DNA from: BRH-c54 sp036567945
Lineage (GTDB): Bacteria; Bacteroidota; Bacteroidia; Flavobacteriales_E; Vicingaceae
DNA length: 26,497 bases
NCBI GenBank assembly: GCA_036567945.1
Contig: DATCTM010000127.1
Span: 1 to 26,497, forward strand
Reading direction: 5' to 3'
Part shown: piece after piece, positions 1-8,425 of the stretch
Numbering within the stretch: position 1 is the stretch's first letter
Layout of the letters: each line of letters opens with the position of its first letter
Notes under the pieces: generated by a model
The model's input: only the letters and a program-made list of their open reading frames with translations
Told to the model about the DNA's origin: nothing
Database searches by the model: none
Made by a program: the position numbers and the translations under genes

Positions 1-659
1 TCCACAATAAACACCTTGTTTAAGCTTTCTATTTTATGGATAGAAATGTTGTACTCTTTAAAAATAGTTGAAAGTAGTTGTTCTATATTTTTAACCTGTT
101 GTTTCGTCTCAAAATCAAAACTTACAAAATTAAAAATAACAACACCCTTGGGGTTGAGTCGTTTTTTAATGTTATCGAAAAACACAGGAGAAATAAAACG
201 TTCAGGAACCATTACGTCTTTAAAAATATCTATGGCAATTAAATCGTAGGTTTCGGTAGTGTTAGAAACAAAAACAAAAGCATCATCATTTACAATCGTA
301 AGGTTGGGGTAATCTCCTAACTTAAAATATTTTTTACCAAGTCGAATCACTTCTTTATCAATTTCCACTACAGTAGTAGATAAACTTAAACCCAACTCGT
401 TGTATAAAATAGAAGGAACGCTACCGGCACCTCCTCCTAACAGCAAGCAAGAAGAAAAACCTCTTTCTTTTAGTCGAATAATTTTAAATGCTTTTTGAAA
501 AATCCGGTGCAGACTTCCAAAAGAATAGTTAGCATTTTGGGTGTTGAGTACGTATTTCCCATCCTGAATAGCAACGATTAATTTGTCATTGTGTAGGGAA
601 GAACTTTCTTCAACAACAAAACGAAAGATATAACTTAAATATTTGTGTAGGGGTTTCAA
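1..659 (-). CDS. Spermidine-synthase-like methyltransferase, 3' end cut by window edge
   Basis: Reading the minus strand gives about 219 open codons that run off the left edge, so the C-terminus is missing. A glycine-rich loop (LLLGGGAGSVPSIL) is followed by VVEIDKEVIRLGKKYF and then NDDAFVF and YDLIAIDIF. This is the usual order of SAM-binding motif I, the acidic motif II residue and the later Asp of spermidine-synthase/PMT-fold proteins. Substrate cannot be told from this; many Bacteroidota proteins of this fold are not true polyamine synthases. No ATG precedes the domain in frame. The only early start is TTG at 659, two codons after an in-frame TAG, so the start is uncertain. Confidence 0.75.
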   Translation of the reverse strand, partial: MKPLHKYLSYIFRFVVEESSSLHNDKLIVAIQDGKYVLNTQNANYSFGSLHRIFQKAFKIIRLKERGFSSCLLLGGGAGSVPSILYNELGLSLSTTVVEIDKEVIRLGKKYFKLGDYPNLTIVNDDAFVFVSNTTETYDLIAIDIFKDVMVPERFISPVFFDNIKKRLNPKGVVIFNFVSFDFETKQQVKNIEQLLSTIFKEYNISIHKIESLNKVFIV

Positions 660-720
660 ACACTATGAATTAGAGAATAGAAAAAATTCTTCCAACTGAT
701 TTAAAACCAATTGAACGTGA

Positions 721-797
721 TGGTGGAGAAGATGGGATTCGAACCCACGACCTCTTGACTGCCAGTCAAGCGCTCTAGCCAACTGAGCTACATCCCC
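721..797 (-). tRNA. tRNA-Ala (anticodon GGC)
   Basis: The minus strand folds into a 77-nt cloverleaf with an encoded CCA end. The D arm starts GCTCAGTTGGCTAGAGC. The anticodon stem CTTGA/TCAAG encloses loop CTGGCAG, giving anticodon GGC at 763-761, which reads GCC (Ala). The T arm carries TTCGAAT between GTGGG and CCCAT. In the acceptor stem, pair 3-70 is G-U and position 6-67 looks like a U-U mismatch. The gene is single, with no neighbouring tRNA in the window. Confidence 0.95.
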
Positions 798-889
798 AAA
801 CGTTGGCAAATATCGTTTATTTTTTTTAATATATGTTAAAGATGATTAAAATCAGTTTCTATAAAATTAATTATTTGTAATTTAGACAT

Positions 890-1300
890 ATGCTTAGAAA
901 GGTAATATCTATTTTGTTGGTATTTGTTGTAGTTTTTACAACATCGGGGTTTACTATTTCTTCACATATATGTAAAGGTAAAAAAGTAGAAACAGTTGTT
1001 GGCCTTCGAAAATTAGATGTTTCCTGCGGAATGGAAGAAGCTAAAAAAGAGAAGAACTGTTCAAATGAGAACAACTTTAATTCTAATTGTTGTCAAAACG
1101 AGTTTCAAACTTTTTTAATGACAGAAGATTATGTACAAGAGGCGTTTGAATTAAAAACACCTTCAAGTTTCTTTCTTCTTCTTTTTGTAACCATGGATTT
1201 AAACTTAGAGACTGGTTTTAAAAACTTGGTTTATAATGTTTATTTACCACCTCCCATACAAAAAGACATTCCCGTGCTTTTTCAGTCTTTCTTAATTTGA
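890..1300 (+). CDS. HYC_CC_PP-type small exported protein
   Basis: A 136-residue protein with an N-terminal hydrophobic segment (residues 5-22, probably a signal peptide), then SSHIC, a Cys in VSCGME, a CC pair in NSNCCQNEF and a C-terminal YLPPPIQKDIPVLFQSFLI. The H-x-C, CC and PP landmarks match the small Bacteroidota family named HYC_CC_PP, whose members are often found beside heavy-metal efflux genes. Its function is not established; the Cys/His residues suggest periplasmic metal binding (inference). It lies 121 bp upstream of the CusA gene on the same strand and is best read as the first gene of the metal cluster. Start ATG at 890; Met-Leu-Arg-Lys then a hydrophobic stretch fits an exported protein. 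Confidence 0.7.
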   Translation: MLRKVISILLVFVVVFTTSGFTISSHICKGKKVETVVGLRKLDVSCGMEEAKKEKNCSNENNFNSNCCQNEFQTFLMTEDYVQEAFELKTPSSFFLLLFVTMDLNLETGFKNLVYNVYLPPPIQKDIPVLFQSFLI

Positions 1301-1310
1301 TTTTTGTGTC

Positions 1311-1326
1311 CCCGATAACTATCGGG
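1311..1326. repeat. Short perfect palindrome CCCGATAACTATCGGG
   Basis: A 16-bp inverted repeat (CCCGATA/TATCGGG) lies 10 bp after the HYC_CC_PP gene. Its high GC stands out from the AT-rich surroundings. Similar CCCGAT...ATCGGG palindromes recur between genes in Flavobacteriia genomes (general knowledge). There is no T-run directly after it, so it is not a canonical terminator on its own. Only one copy was noticed in this window. Confidence 0.6.
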
Positions 1327-1332
1327 AATAAG

Positions 1333-1368
1333 ATGCGTGATATATTTTAGTATCATCTGCATTTTTTG
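1333..1368 (+). terminator. Possible weak terminator or attenuator before cusA
   Basis: An imperfect hairpin, with ATGC pairing GCAT and TGATA pairing TATCA around a short AT loop, is followed by a six-T run at 1362-1367. It lies between the HYC_CC_PP gene and cusA. It could end the first transcript or reduce read-through into the pump genes. The stem is bulged and weak, so this is tentative. Confidence 0.3.
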
Positions 1369-1421
1369 TGCGTTAAATCTTTTTGCACAATTACTTATTT
1401 CACACTCAATTCATTAAGATT

Positions 1422-4400
1422 ATGTTAAATAAAGCAATAAAATATTTTCTTCAAAATAAGTTGGTTACGCTTATTGTTTTGCTGGTTTTTATAACTTGGG
1501 GAGTTATTACAGCTCCTTTTGGTTGGCAAGTTGGAGCATTGCCTTCAGATCCGGTTCCTGTGGATGCTATTCCTGATATTGGTGAAAATCAACAAATAGT
1601 TTTTACACAATGGCAAGGTCGCTCTCCACAAGATATTGAAGATCAAATTTCTTATCCCTTAACGACTTACTTGTTAGGAATTCCGGGTGTTAAATCCATT
1701 CGAAGTACTTCTGTTTTTGGGTTTTCTAGCATTTTTATCATTTTTTCTGAAGATATAGAGTTTTATTGGTCTCGCTCAAGAATTCTTGAAAAATTAAGTT
1801 CATTACCTTCCGGATTACTTCCAGATGGTGTTCAGCCGGCTCTTGGTCCTGATGCAACCGCTTTAGGTCAAGTGTATTGGTACACCATTGAGGGTAGAGA
1901 TAAACACGGAAACCCAACAGGTGGTTGGGATTTACATGAAATACGAACAGTTCAGGATTTTTATGTAAAATACGGATTAAATGCCACAGAAGGAGTTTCT
2001 GAAGTTGCTTCTATTGGTGGATTTGTACAGGAATACCAGATTGATGTTAATCCGGATGCCCTAAAAGCATATAATATACCGTTGCATAAAGTAATGCAAG
2101 CCGTTCAAAAATCTAATCGTGATGTTGGGGCTAAAACTATTGAAATAAACCAAGCAGAATATTTAGTGCGAGGATTGGGTTACATCAAAAAAGTTGCTGA
2201 TGTAGAAAAAGCAGTTGTAGCTGTTCAGGAAAATGTACCCATAAGAATAAAAGACATAGGTGTTGTTAGTTTAGGACCAGCTACTCGAAGAGGATTACTA
2301 GACAAAGGCGGAACAGAGGTTGTAGGAGGTGTTGTAGTGGCTCGTTATGGAGCCAATCCGTTGCATGTAATTAACAACGTAAAAGATAAAATAAAAGAAA
2401 TAAGCCCCGGATTGCCTAAAAAAATACTTGCTAATGGAATTGAAAGTCAATTAACAATAGTTCCATTTTATGATCGTTCGGGTTTGATTTATGAAACACT
2501 AGGTACTCTTGAGGAAGCGTTGTCGCTTCAAATTTTAATAGTTATTTTAGTTGTTATCGTAATGGTGTACAACCTACGAGCTTCATTTCTAATTTCCAGT
2601 TTATTGCCAATTGCAATACTTATGGTGTTTATTGCAATGCGTTATTTTGGTGTTGATGCCAACATTGTGGCTTTATCAGGTATTGCTATTGCTATAGGTA
2701 CTATGGTAGATTTAGGAATAATCCTCTCGGAAAACATTATTAAACACATTGATGAAGCTCCTATGGGACAAAAACTAATGGACACCATTTATAATGGAGC
2801 TTCAGAGGTTAGTTCAGCTATTTTAACGGCTGTTTCTACCACCATTGTTAGCTTTATTCCGGTGTTTACCATGCAAGCAGCAGAAGGAAAACTATTTGGA
2901 CCTTTAGCTTTCACGAAAACATTTGCCCTTATTGCCGCTCTTATTGTTGCTTTATTTATCCTTCCGATGTTAGCTCATTGGTTTTTTGGTGCAAAAATTA
3001 AAAGTAAAAAAATTCAGAAAGGAATTAATATTGGGTTAATCCCTGTTGCAATAACTTGTTTTTTTCTGGGTCAATTTTGGGCAGGAACGATTTTATTTGC
3101 TTTCGGAATAACAGGAATTTTAAAGGAAGTTAGAGATAAAAAATTAGCTAGACTAACTACTAATTCGGAAAAGAATACTGAAAAACAAAACAAGTTTAAA
3201 AAAACAGCGAATTGGTTATTAAATAATTCAGAAATAATTATTGTAGTTGTGGGAGTTATATGGCTTTTAGCCAAATATTGGCTTCCTTTAGGAGCAGGCA
3301 AAAGCCTTATGTTAAATGTAGTTTTTGTGGCATTGTTGGTAGGGTTTATTTTAGGGTTATTTTCGCTATTGGAACACTATTATAAATCTATTTTAAAGTG
3401 GTGTTTAGATCATAAAAAAACCTTTCTTTTTATTCCTTCTTTTTTAATTTTTCTTGGAGTTGTAATATGGTTTGGATTCAGTGCTGTTTTTGGTTTTGTG
3501 TCTAAAGGTTTTGATGTAGTACATGTAGATATTAGAACAACAAATGTTTGGCAAGGGTTAGAAAAAACTTTTCCGGGAATGGGAAAAGAATTTATGCCCT
3601 CACTTAACGAAGGCAGCTTTTTGCTAATGCCTACATCTATGCCTCATTCGGGAATAGAATACAATAAAAACACTTTGGCTCAATTAGACATGTTATTGAC
3701 TAATATTCCTGAAGTAGATATGGCTGTGGGAAAATTAGGAAGGGTAGAATCTGCATTAGATCCGGCTCCAATTTCCATGTACGAAAATATCATTAATTAC
3801 CACCCCGAATATATGCTTAACGAGAAAGGACATCGAGTTCGTTTTAAAGTAGATAAAAACAATCGTTTTATACTTAATAATGGTGATACGCTTTCTAATG
3901 AGGAAGCACTATTAAGAGGAGTAAACAGTCAAGTTTTAATACCTGATGATAATGGAAGTTATTTTCGCAATTGGAGATCACACATACAATCGCCAGATGA
4001 TATTTGGGATGAAATTGTTAAAGTAAGCAAAATACCGGGATTAACTTCTGCACCAAAATTACAACCTATAGAAACACGATTGGTAATGCTACAAACAGGA
4101 ATGCGAGCTCCTATGGGAATAAAGGTGTATGGACCGGATTTAAAATCTATTGAAGCGTTTGGAATGCAGTTAGAAGAAATTTTGAAAAATGTGCCAAGTG
4201 TTAAATCTGAAGCGGTATTTGCTGACCGAATAGTTGGCAAACCTTACTTACACCTTAATATCAACAGAGAAGAAATTGCCAGATATGGATTGAGCATAGA
4301 AGATGTTCAACAAACTATTGAAACTGCTATTGGTGGAATGAAGATTACAACAACGGTTGAAGGTCGAGAGCGTTTTCCTGTTAGAGTTCGTTACCCTAGA

Positions 4401-5288
4401 GAGCTTCGTGATAATCCGGAATCATTGGGAAGTATTTTAATGTCAACTCCTACAGGAGCACAAATACCGCTTTCACAACTTATCGATTTTGAATATGTGC
4501 GTGGTCCACAAGCGATTAAAAGTGAAGAAACTTTTTTGGTGGGCTATGTATTATTTGATAAAAAAGAAACTTTTTCGGAAGTGGGAGTAGTTAATGATGC
4601 TCAAAAAATGATTCAAGATAAAATTGATGCAGGAGAATTGATAGTTCCTGCGGGGATTAGTTATAAATTCTCAGGAAGTTATGAAAATCAGGTGCGAGCT
4701 GAAAAACGTCTTGCTATCATTGTTCCTTTAGTTTTAATGATAGTCTTTCTTATTCTTTATTTTCAATTCAAATCAATTGCAACCTCGTTAATGGTATTTA
4801 CCGGAATAGCAATGGCATTTAGTGGAGGTTTCTTTGTGTTATGGCTTTACGGGCAGCCATGGTTTATAGATGTTACCATTTTTGGAACTAATATGAGAGA
4901 CCTGTTTCAAGTACACACAATTAATTTAAGCGTTGCTGTTTGGGTCGGCTTTATTGCTCTTTTTGGATTAGCAACCGATGATGGAGTGTTAATGGCTACT
5001 TATTTAGATCAAAGTTTTGAAAAAAATAAAACAGACACCCTTAAAGGAATAAGAATGGCGATTGTAGAAGCCGGGCAACGAAGAATTAAACCAGCAATAA
5101 TGACATCTGCTACAACTATTATTGCGTTGCTGCCAATTCTTACTTCATCAGGTCGTGGATCAGATATTATGATTCCTATGGCAATACCTGCTTTTGGAGG
5201 GATGGTTTTTGCGGCAATAACCTATTTTGTCGTACCTGTTTTGTACGCTATTAGAGAAGAAATAAAATTAAAAAATATAAACAGATGA
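1422..5288 (+). CDS. cusA: CusA/CzcA-family heavy-metal efflux RND pump
   Basis: Inner-membrane proton-driven pump of a tripartite Cu(I)/Ag(I) exporter, 1288 residues from ATG 1422. An upstream in-frame TTG at 1383 exists, but MLNKAIKYFLQNKLVT is the typical family N-terminus. The TM4 relay motif GTMVDLGIILSENI gives D430 and E437; D1186 (GLATDDG) and K1223 (RRIKPAIM) fit the other proton-relay residues. Three methionines, M736 (LLMPTSMP), M786 (APISMYEN) and M889 (RLVMLQTGM), sit where the E. coli CusA Met triad is expected, favouring monovalent copper or silver over zinc. The protein is about 240 residues longer than E. coli CusA. Extra sequence lies around residues 525-690 (several added hydrophobic segments) and around 790-870. 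The gene is followed by tolC and cusB genes in the same direction. Confidence 0.93.
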   Translation: MLNKAIKYFLQNKLVTLIVLLVFITWGVITAPFGWQVGALPSDPVPVDAIPDIGENQQIVFTQWQGRSPQDIEDQISYPLTTYLLGIPGVKSIRSTSVFGFSSIFIIFSEDIEFYWSRSRILEKLSSLPSGLLPDGVQPALGPDATALGQVYWYTIEGRDKHGNPTGGWDLHEIRTVQDFYVKYGLNATEGVSEVASIGGFVQEYQIDVNPDALKAYNIPLHKVMQAVQKSNRDVGAKTIEINQAEYLVRGLGYIKKVADVEKAVVAVQENVPIRIKDIGVVSLGPATRRGLLDKGGTEVVGGVVVARYGANPLHVINNVKDKIKEISPGLPKKILANGIESQLTIVPFYDRSGLIYETLGTLEEALSLQILIVILVVIVMVYNLRASFLISSLLPIAILMVFIAMRYFGVDANIVALSGIAIAIGTMVDLGIILSENIIKHIDEAPMGQKLMDTIYNGASEVSSAILTAVSTTIVSFIPVFTMQAAEGKLFGPLAFTKTFALIAALIVALFILPMLAHWFFGAKIKSKKIQKGINIGLIPVAITCFFLGQFWAGTILFAFGITGILKEVRDKKLARLTTNSEKNTEKQNKFKKTANWLLNNSEIIIVVVGVIWLLAKYWLPLGAGKSLMLNVVFVALLVGFILGLFSLLEHYYKSILKWCLDHKKTFLFIPSFLIFLGVVIWFGFSAVFGFVSKGFDVVHVDIRTTNVWQGLEKTFPGMGKEFMPSLNEGSFLLMPTSMPHSGIEYNKNTLAQLDMLLTNIPEVDMAVGKLGRVESALDPAPISMYENIINYHPEYMLNEKGHRVRFKVDKNNRFILNNGDTLSNEEALLRGVNSQVLIPDDNGSYFRNWRSHIQSPDDIWDEIVKVSKIPGLTSAPKLQPIETRLVMLQTGMRAPMGIKVYGPDLKSIEAFGMQLEEILKNVPSVKSEAVFADRIVGKPYLHLNINREEIARYGLSIEDVQQTIETAIGGMKITTTVEGRERFPVRVRYPRELRDNPESLGSILMSTPTGAQIPLSQLIDFEYVRGPQAIKSEETFLVGYVLFDKKETFSEVGVVNDAQKMIQDKIDAGELIVPAGISYKFSGSYENQVRAEKRLAIIVPLVLMIVFLILYFQFKSIATSLMVFTGIAMAFSGGFFVLWLYGQPWFIDVTIFGTNMRDLFQVHTINLSVAVWVGFIALFGLATDDGVLMATYLDQSFEKNKTDTLKGIRMAIVEAGQRRIKPAIMTSATTIIALLPILTSSGRGSDIMIPMAIPAFGGMVFAAITYFVVPVLYAIREEIKLKNINR

Positions 5289-5384
5289 AACGACCATGAG
5301 TAAAAGTTCCTCACACGGTGGAAAAATTATAAAGGGAGTTACATCTGACCCATTTAATAAAATAAATATAAACAGATGAAACGA
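5273..5384 (+). repeat. 21-bp direct repeats flanking the cusA-tolC junction
   Basis: An identical 21-bp sequence occurs at 5273-5293 and 5364-5384, offset by 91 bp. It begins AAATATAAACAG and ends ATGAAACGA. The first copy contains the cusA stop in an ATGA overlap; the second contains the tolC start. The pattern suggests an ancestral cusA/tolC ATGA overlap that was split by a 91-bp duplication or insertion (inference). Confidence 0.8.
5296..5379 (+). CDS. Candidate 27-residue small ORF between cusA and tolC
   Basis: ATG 5296 opens a reading frame of 27 codons (starts MSKSSSHGGKIIKGVT, ends NKININR) whose TGA overlaps the tolC ATG. A four-codon frame, MKRP, starts in the cusA stop overlap and ends in an ATGA overlap with this ATG, so cusA, MKRP, this ORF and tolC form a chain of overlapping stops and starts. 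That layout favours translational coupling. I do not recognise a family. The ORF could also be chance reading of a duplicated junction. No SD sequence is clear. Confidence 0.3.
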   Translation: MSKSSSHGGKIIKGVTSDPFNKININR

Positions 5385-6608
5385 ATAATTATTAGCATAT
5401 TTATAGGATGGCTTGGAAGTGGGTTGGGATTTACTCAGACCATAGATGATTATTTTAAAATAGCATCAGAAAACAACCCTGAACTTAAAGCCAAACACAA
5501 AGAGTTTGAAGCGGCTTTGCAAAGAGTGTCACAAGTGAATACTTTGCCCGACCCTACGTTTTCTTTTGGATATTTTATTTCTCCGGTTGAAACACGTGTT
5601 GGACCTCAACAGGCAAGGTTTTCTCTTACACAAATGTTTCCTTGGTTTGGAGCTTTAAAAGCACAAGGTGATGCTGCTGCATTAATGGCGGAAGCAAAGT
5701 TTCAACTTTTTATGGATGCTCGGAATAAATTATATTTTAAGGTAGCTGCTGCTTTTTATCCCTTGTATGAATTAAATGAATGGATAAAAATTGAAGCCGA
5801 AAACATCAGTATTCTTGAATCATATAAAACTATTACAACCAAAAAGTTTGAAAATGGAAAAGGGTCTATGATAGATGTGTTACGGGTAGATATTATGTTG
5901 AAAGATGCACAAACTAATTTGAAAATTTTAAAAGAGAAAGAGAAACCACTTATAACTATTTTCAATAAATTACTTAACCGATCGGAAAATGAACCTGTAG
6001 TAATGGTAGATTCTTTAAAAATAGAAAACCTCCCGGAGAATTTCCGTAAAGATTCTTTGCTTGCTGCCAATCCAACTTTAAAAGCATTGGATTTAAAATT
6101 GGAAGCAAGTAAAGCTACAGGATTAGCATCACAAAAACAAGGTTTGCCAAAATTTGGAATTGGTTTGGATTATGTTATGGTGGGTAAACGCAGTGATGTA
6201 AACATGCCTGATAATGGTAAAGATGTAATAATGCCAATGGTTACAATGACTATTCCTATTTTCAGGGGGAAGTACAACGCTTCTGTAAAAGAAGCTCAAT
6301 TGATGCAGGAAAGTTATGCGTATCAAAAAGAAGAAATGACGAATAACCTACTATCTAATTATGAAATGGTATGGTTTGAAATTCAACAACAGGAGCAGCT
6401 TTTAGCACTTTATGAACAGCAAATACAAACAGCAGAACAATCGTTGAGTTTGCTTTTTACTTCGTATGGAAATTCGGGCAAAGAGTTCGAAGAAGTATTG
6501 AGAATGCAGCAACAATTATTGAAATACCAGAAAATTAGAGCCTCAGCCTTGACTCAATACCAAATTGCTGTAGCAAAAATCAATTATATAACATCAAAAA
6601 CATACTAA
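5376..6608 (+). CDS. TolC-family outer-membrane efflux channel
   Basis: A 410-residue protein with a signal peptide (residues 1-20, MKRIIISIFIGWLGSGLGFT) and two long alpha-helical repeats typical of OEP-family channels. Early landmarks are YFKIASENNPELKAKHKEF and LPDPTFSFGYF. The middle contains GLPKFGIGLDYVMVG and MPMVTMTIPIF, and the end is rich in Gln and helix formers. It would form the outer-membrane and periplasmic duct that receives metal from the CusA-CusB pair. No lipobox Cys follows the signal peptide, unlike E. coli CusC. The ATG lies in an ATGA overlap with the small ORF upstream, and the stop is 1 bp before the cusB start, so co-translation is very likely. Confidence 0.9.
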   Translation: MKRIIISIFIGWLGSGLGFTQTIDDYFKIASENNPELKAKHKEFEAALQRVSQVNTLPDPTFSFGYFISPVETRVGPQQARFSLTQMFPWFGALKAQGDAAALMAEAKFQLFMDARNKLYFKVAAAFYPLYELNEWIKIEAENISILESYKTITTKKFENGKGSMIDVLRVDIMLKDAQTNLKILKEKEKPLITIFNKLLNRSENEPVVMVDSLKIENLPENFRKDSLLAANPTLKALDLKLEASKATGLASQKQGLPKFGIGLDYVMVGKRSDVNMPDNGKDVIMPMVTMTIPIFRGKYNASVKEAQLMQESYAYQKEEMTNNLLSNYEMVWFEIQQQEQLLALYEQQIQTAEQSLSLLFTSYGNSGKEFEEVLRMQQQLLKYQKIRASALTQYQIAVAKINYITSKTY

Positions 6609-6609
6609 A

Positions 6610-8406
6610 ATGAAAAATATAAATAAAAACACCATTTATATAGCCGCAGCTACTTTAGTAGTAGGACTGTTGATAGGTTGGTTGATTTTTGGAGGACAGA
6701 AAAACTCTCCTAAAGACGAACATAAACATGCTACCGAAATAGTAGGAGAAACCATTTGGACGTGCTCCATGCATCCCCAAATTCGAAAAAATGAACCGGG
6801 CGATTGTCCTATTTGTGGTATGGATTTAATTCCTCTTGAAAATGATCAAGATAGTGAAGTTGATCCGATGGCAATTAGTATGTCGCCAACTGCTATGCAA
6901 TTAGCTAACGTGAGTACCGCTCTTGTAGGAAAGATGAAACCTGTAAAACAAGTTCAGCTAAATGGCAAAGTACAAGTTGATGAGCGTTTAGTATATTCAC
7001 AATCATTCCATATTCCAGGTAGGGTAGAAAAACTGATGGTGAATTTTACAGGAGAATTTGTAAACAAAGGACAAACTATTGCAAGTGTTTATTCGCCTGA
7101 ATTGGTTATGGCTCAAGAAGAGTTGTTTGAGGCTCAAAAAATGATGGAAACTCAGCCGCAGCTGTTTAATGCAGCTAAAGAAAAGTTGAAAAATTGGAAA
7201 CTTTCAAATAATCAAATTGAAGGAATATTAAAAGAAGGTAAAATACAGGAAGAGTTCCCAATACAAGCAGACGTATCCGGTTATGTTACTAAAAAAATAA
7301 TCAATTTAGGGGATTATGTTCGTAAAGGACAAACATTATATGAAATTGCTAATCTTTCAAAAGTATGGGTGTTGTTTGATGTGTATGAATCAGACATGAC
7401 ATGGATAAAAAAAGGAGATAACATTAAGTTTACAGTTCCTTCGCTTCCGGGAGAAAGTTTTGAAGCTTACATTACCTACCTCGATCCGGTAATAAATCCT
7501 AAAACAAGAGTTGCAAAAGCACGAATAGAATATAACAATACAACTGAAAAGTTAAAACCGGAAATGTTTGTATCAGGTGTAGTTGAAGCAAAACTAACCA
7601 ATAAGTCGAATTCGTTAGGAGTACCAAAAACAGCTGTGATGTGGACAGGTAAACGTTCGGTGGTTTATGTTAAAAATACAAATGCTAAAGGGGTAAGTTT
7701 TATGATGCGGGAAGTAACACTTGGAGCAGCATTGGGAGATAGTTATGTTATTAAAGAAGGTCTCGAAGAAGGAGAAGAAATTGCTGTTAACGGGACATTT
7801 AGCATAGATGCTGCAGCTCAATTAGCAGGAAAACCAAGTATGATGAATCCAGAAGGAGGTGTTGCTATGACAGGACACAACCATGGAGAAACGAAAATGG
7901 AAGGCAGTAAAACTCCTGCTATGCCAAAAGATGTAAAAACAAATAAATCTATCTCTATTGGTAAGGAAGCAAAAAATGCACTTCAACCTGTTTATGCGGA
8001 TTATCTTAAGCTCAAAGATCTTTTGGCAGCAGATAATGTGGAAGGTGCCAAAAAAGTAGCTGTATCTATGCAAGATAATCTTGCAAAAATTAATATGAGT
8101 ATATTTACAGGAGAGTCTCATACCGTTTGGATGAAATTCAGCAGCAATTTAAAAAACACCCTGCAACATGTTCCTCATTTATCAAACATTGAAGAAGTGA
8201 GGGAGAAGTTTCGTCAAATTTCCATCACTATGATTGAAATGACCAACACTTTTAATCCTTTTGACAAAACATTATACATTCAATATTGCCCTATGGCTAA
8301 TAACGATAAAGGAGCCGACTGGTTAAGTTCGGAAAAGGAAATTAAGAATCCCTATTTCGGAAAGTCTATGCTTAAGTGCGGGGAAGTAACGAAAGAAATT
8401 AAATAA
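6610..8406 (+). CDS. cusB: CusB-type periplasmic adaptor with HMBD and DUF3347 domains
   Basis: Membrane-fusion subunit (598 residues) linking the RND pump to the outer-membrane channel. It has an N-terminal membrane anchor (about residues 9-28), then a heavy-metal-binding domain at about 49-78 with CSMHP...GDCPICGMDLIP. The barrel-sandwich and beta-barrel region follows at about 100-410 (RVEKLMVNFTGEFVNKGQ, ADVSGYVTKKIINLGDYV, VWVLFDVYESDM). A Met/His-containing linker around 412-440 precedes a DUF3347-like domain at about 455-595, with QPVYADYLKLKDLL, WMKF, HVPHLSNIEEVREKF and LYIQYCPMA. Both end domains are usual in Bacteroidota CusB proteins and supply extra Cys/His/Met metal ligands. Tightly packed after tolC and followed after 19 bp by the protease gene. 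Confidence 0.92.
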   Translation: MKNINKNTIYIAAATLVVGLLIGWLIFGGQKNSPKDEHKHATEIVGETIWTCSMHPQIRKNEPGDCPICGMDLIPLENDQDSEVDPMAISMSPTAMQLANVSTALVGKMKPVKQVQLNGKVQVDERLVYSQSFHIPGRVEKLMVNFTGEFVNKGQTIASVYSPELVMAQEELFEAQKMMETQPQLFNAAKEKLKNWKLSNNQIEGILKEGKIQEEFPIQADVSGYVTKKIINLGDYVRKGQTLYEIANLSKVWVLFDVYESDMTWIKKGDNIKFTVPSLPGESFEAYITYLDPVINPKTRVAKARIEYNNTTEKLKPEMFVSGVVEAKLTNKSNSLGVPKTAVMWTGKRSVVYVKNTNAKGVSFMMREVTLGAALGDSYVIKEGLEEGEEIAVNGTFSIDAAAQLAGKPSMMNPEGGVAMTGHNHGETKMEGSKTPAMPKDVKTNKSISIGKEAKNALQPVYADYLKLKDLLAADNVEGAKKVAVSMQDNLAKINMSIFTGESHTVWMKFSSNLKNTLQHVPHLSNIEEVREKFRQISITMIEMTNTFNPFDKTLYIQYCPMANNDKGADWLSSEKEIKNPYFGKSMLKCGEVTKEIK

Positions 8407-8425
8407 TAATTAAAATTAGAAAATC

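Noticed and set aside
878..885. TAATTTAG as a -7 box for the HYC_CC_PP gene
   Set aside because: It has one mismatch and lies only 4 bp before the ATG, which would give a leaderless mRNA; no -33 box is clear.
871..1074. Minus-strand ORF opposite the HYC_CC_PP gene
   Set aside because: It is antisense to a gene with a signal peptide and family landmarks and shows no motif.
1383..1421. TTG start 13 codons upstream of the cusA ATG
   Set aside because: The family N-terminus begins at MLNKAIKYF, and the added residues do not look like part of it.
7615..8121. Minus-strand Cys/His-rich ORFs inside cusB
   Set aside because: They are antisense shadows of a full-length adaptor gene; their composition comes from the opposite strand.
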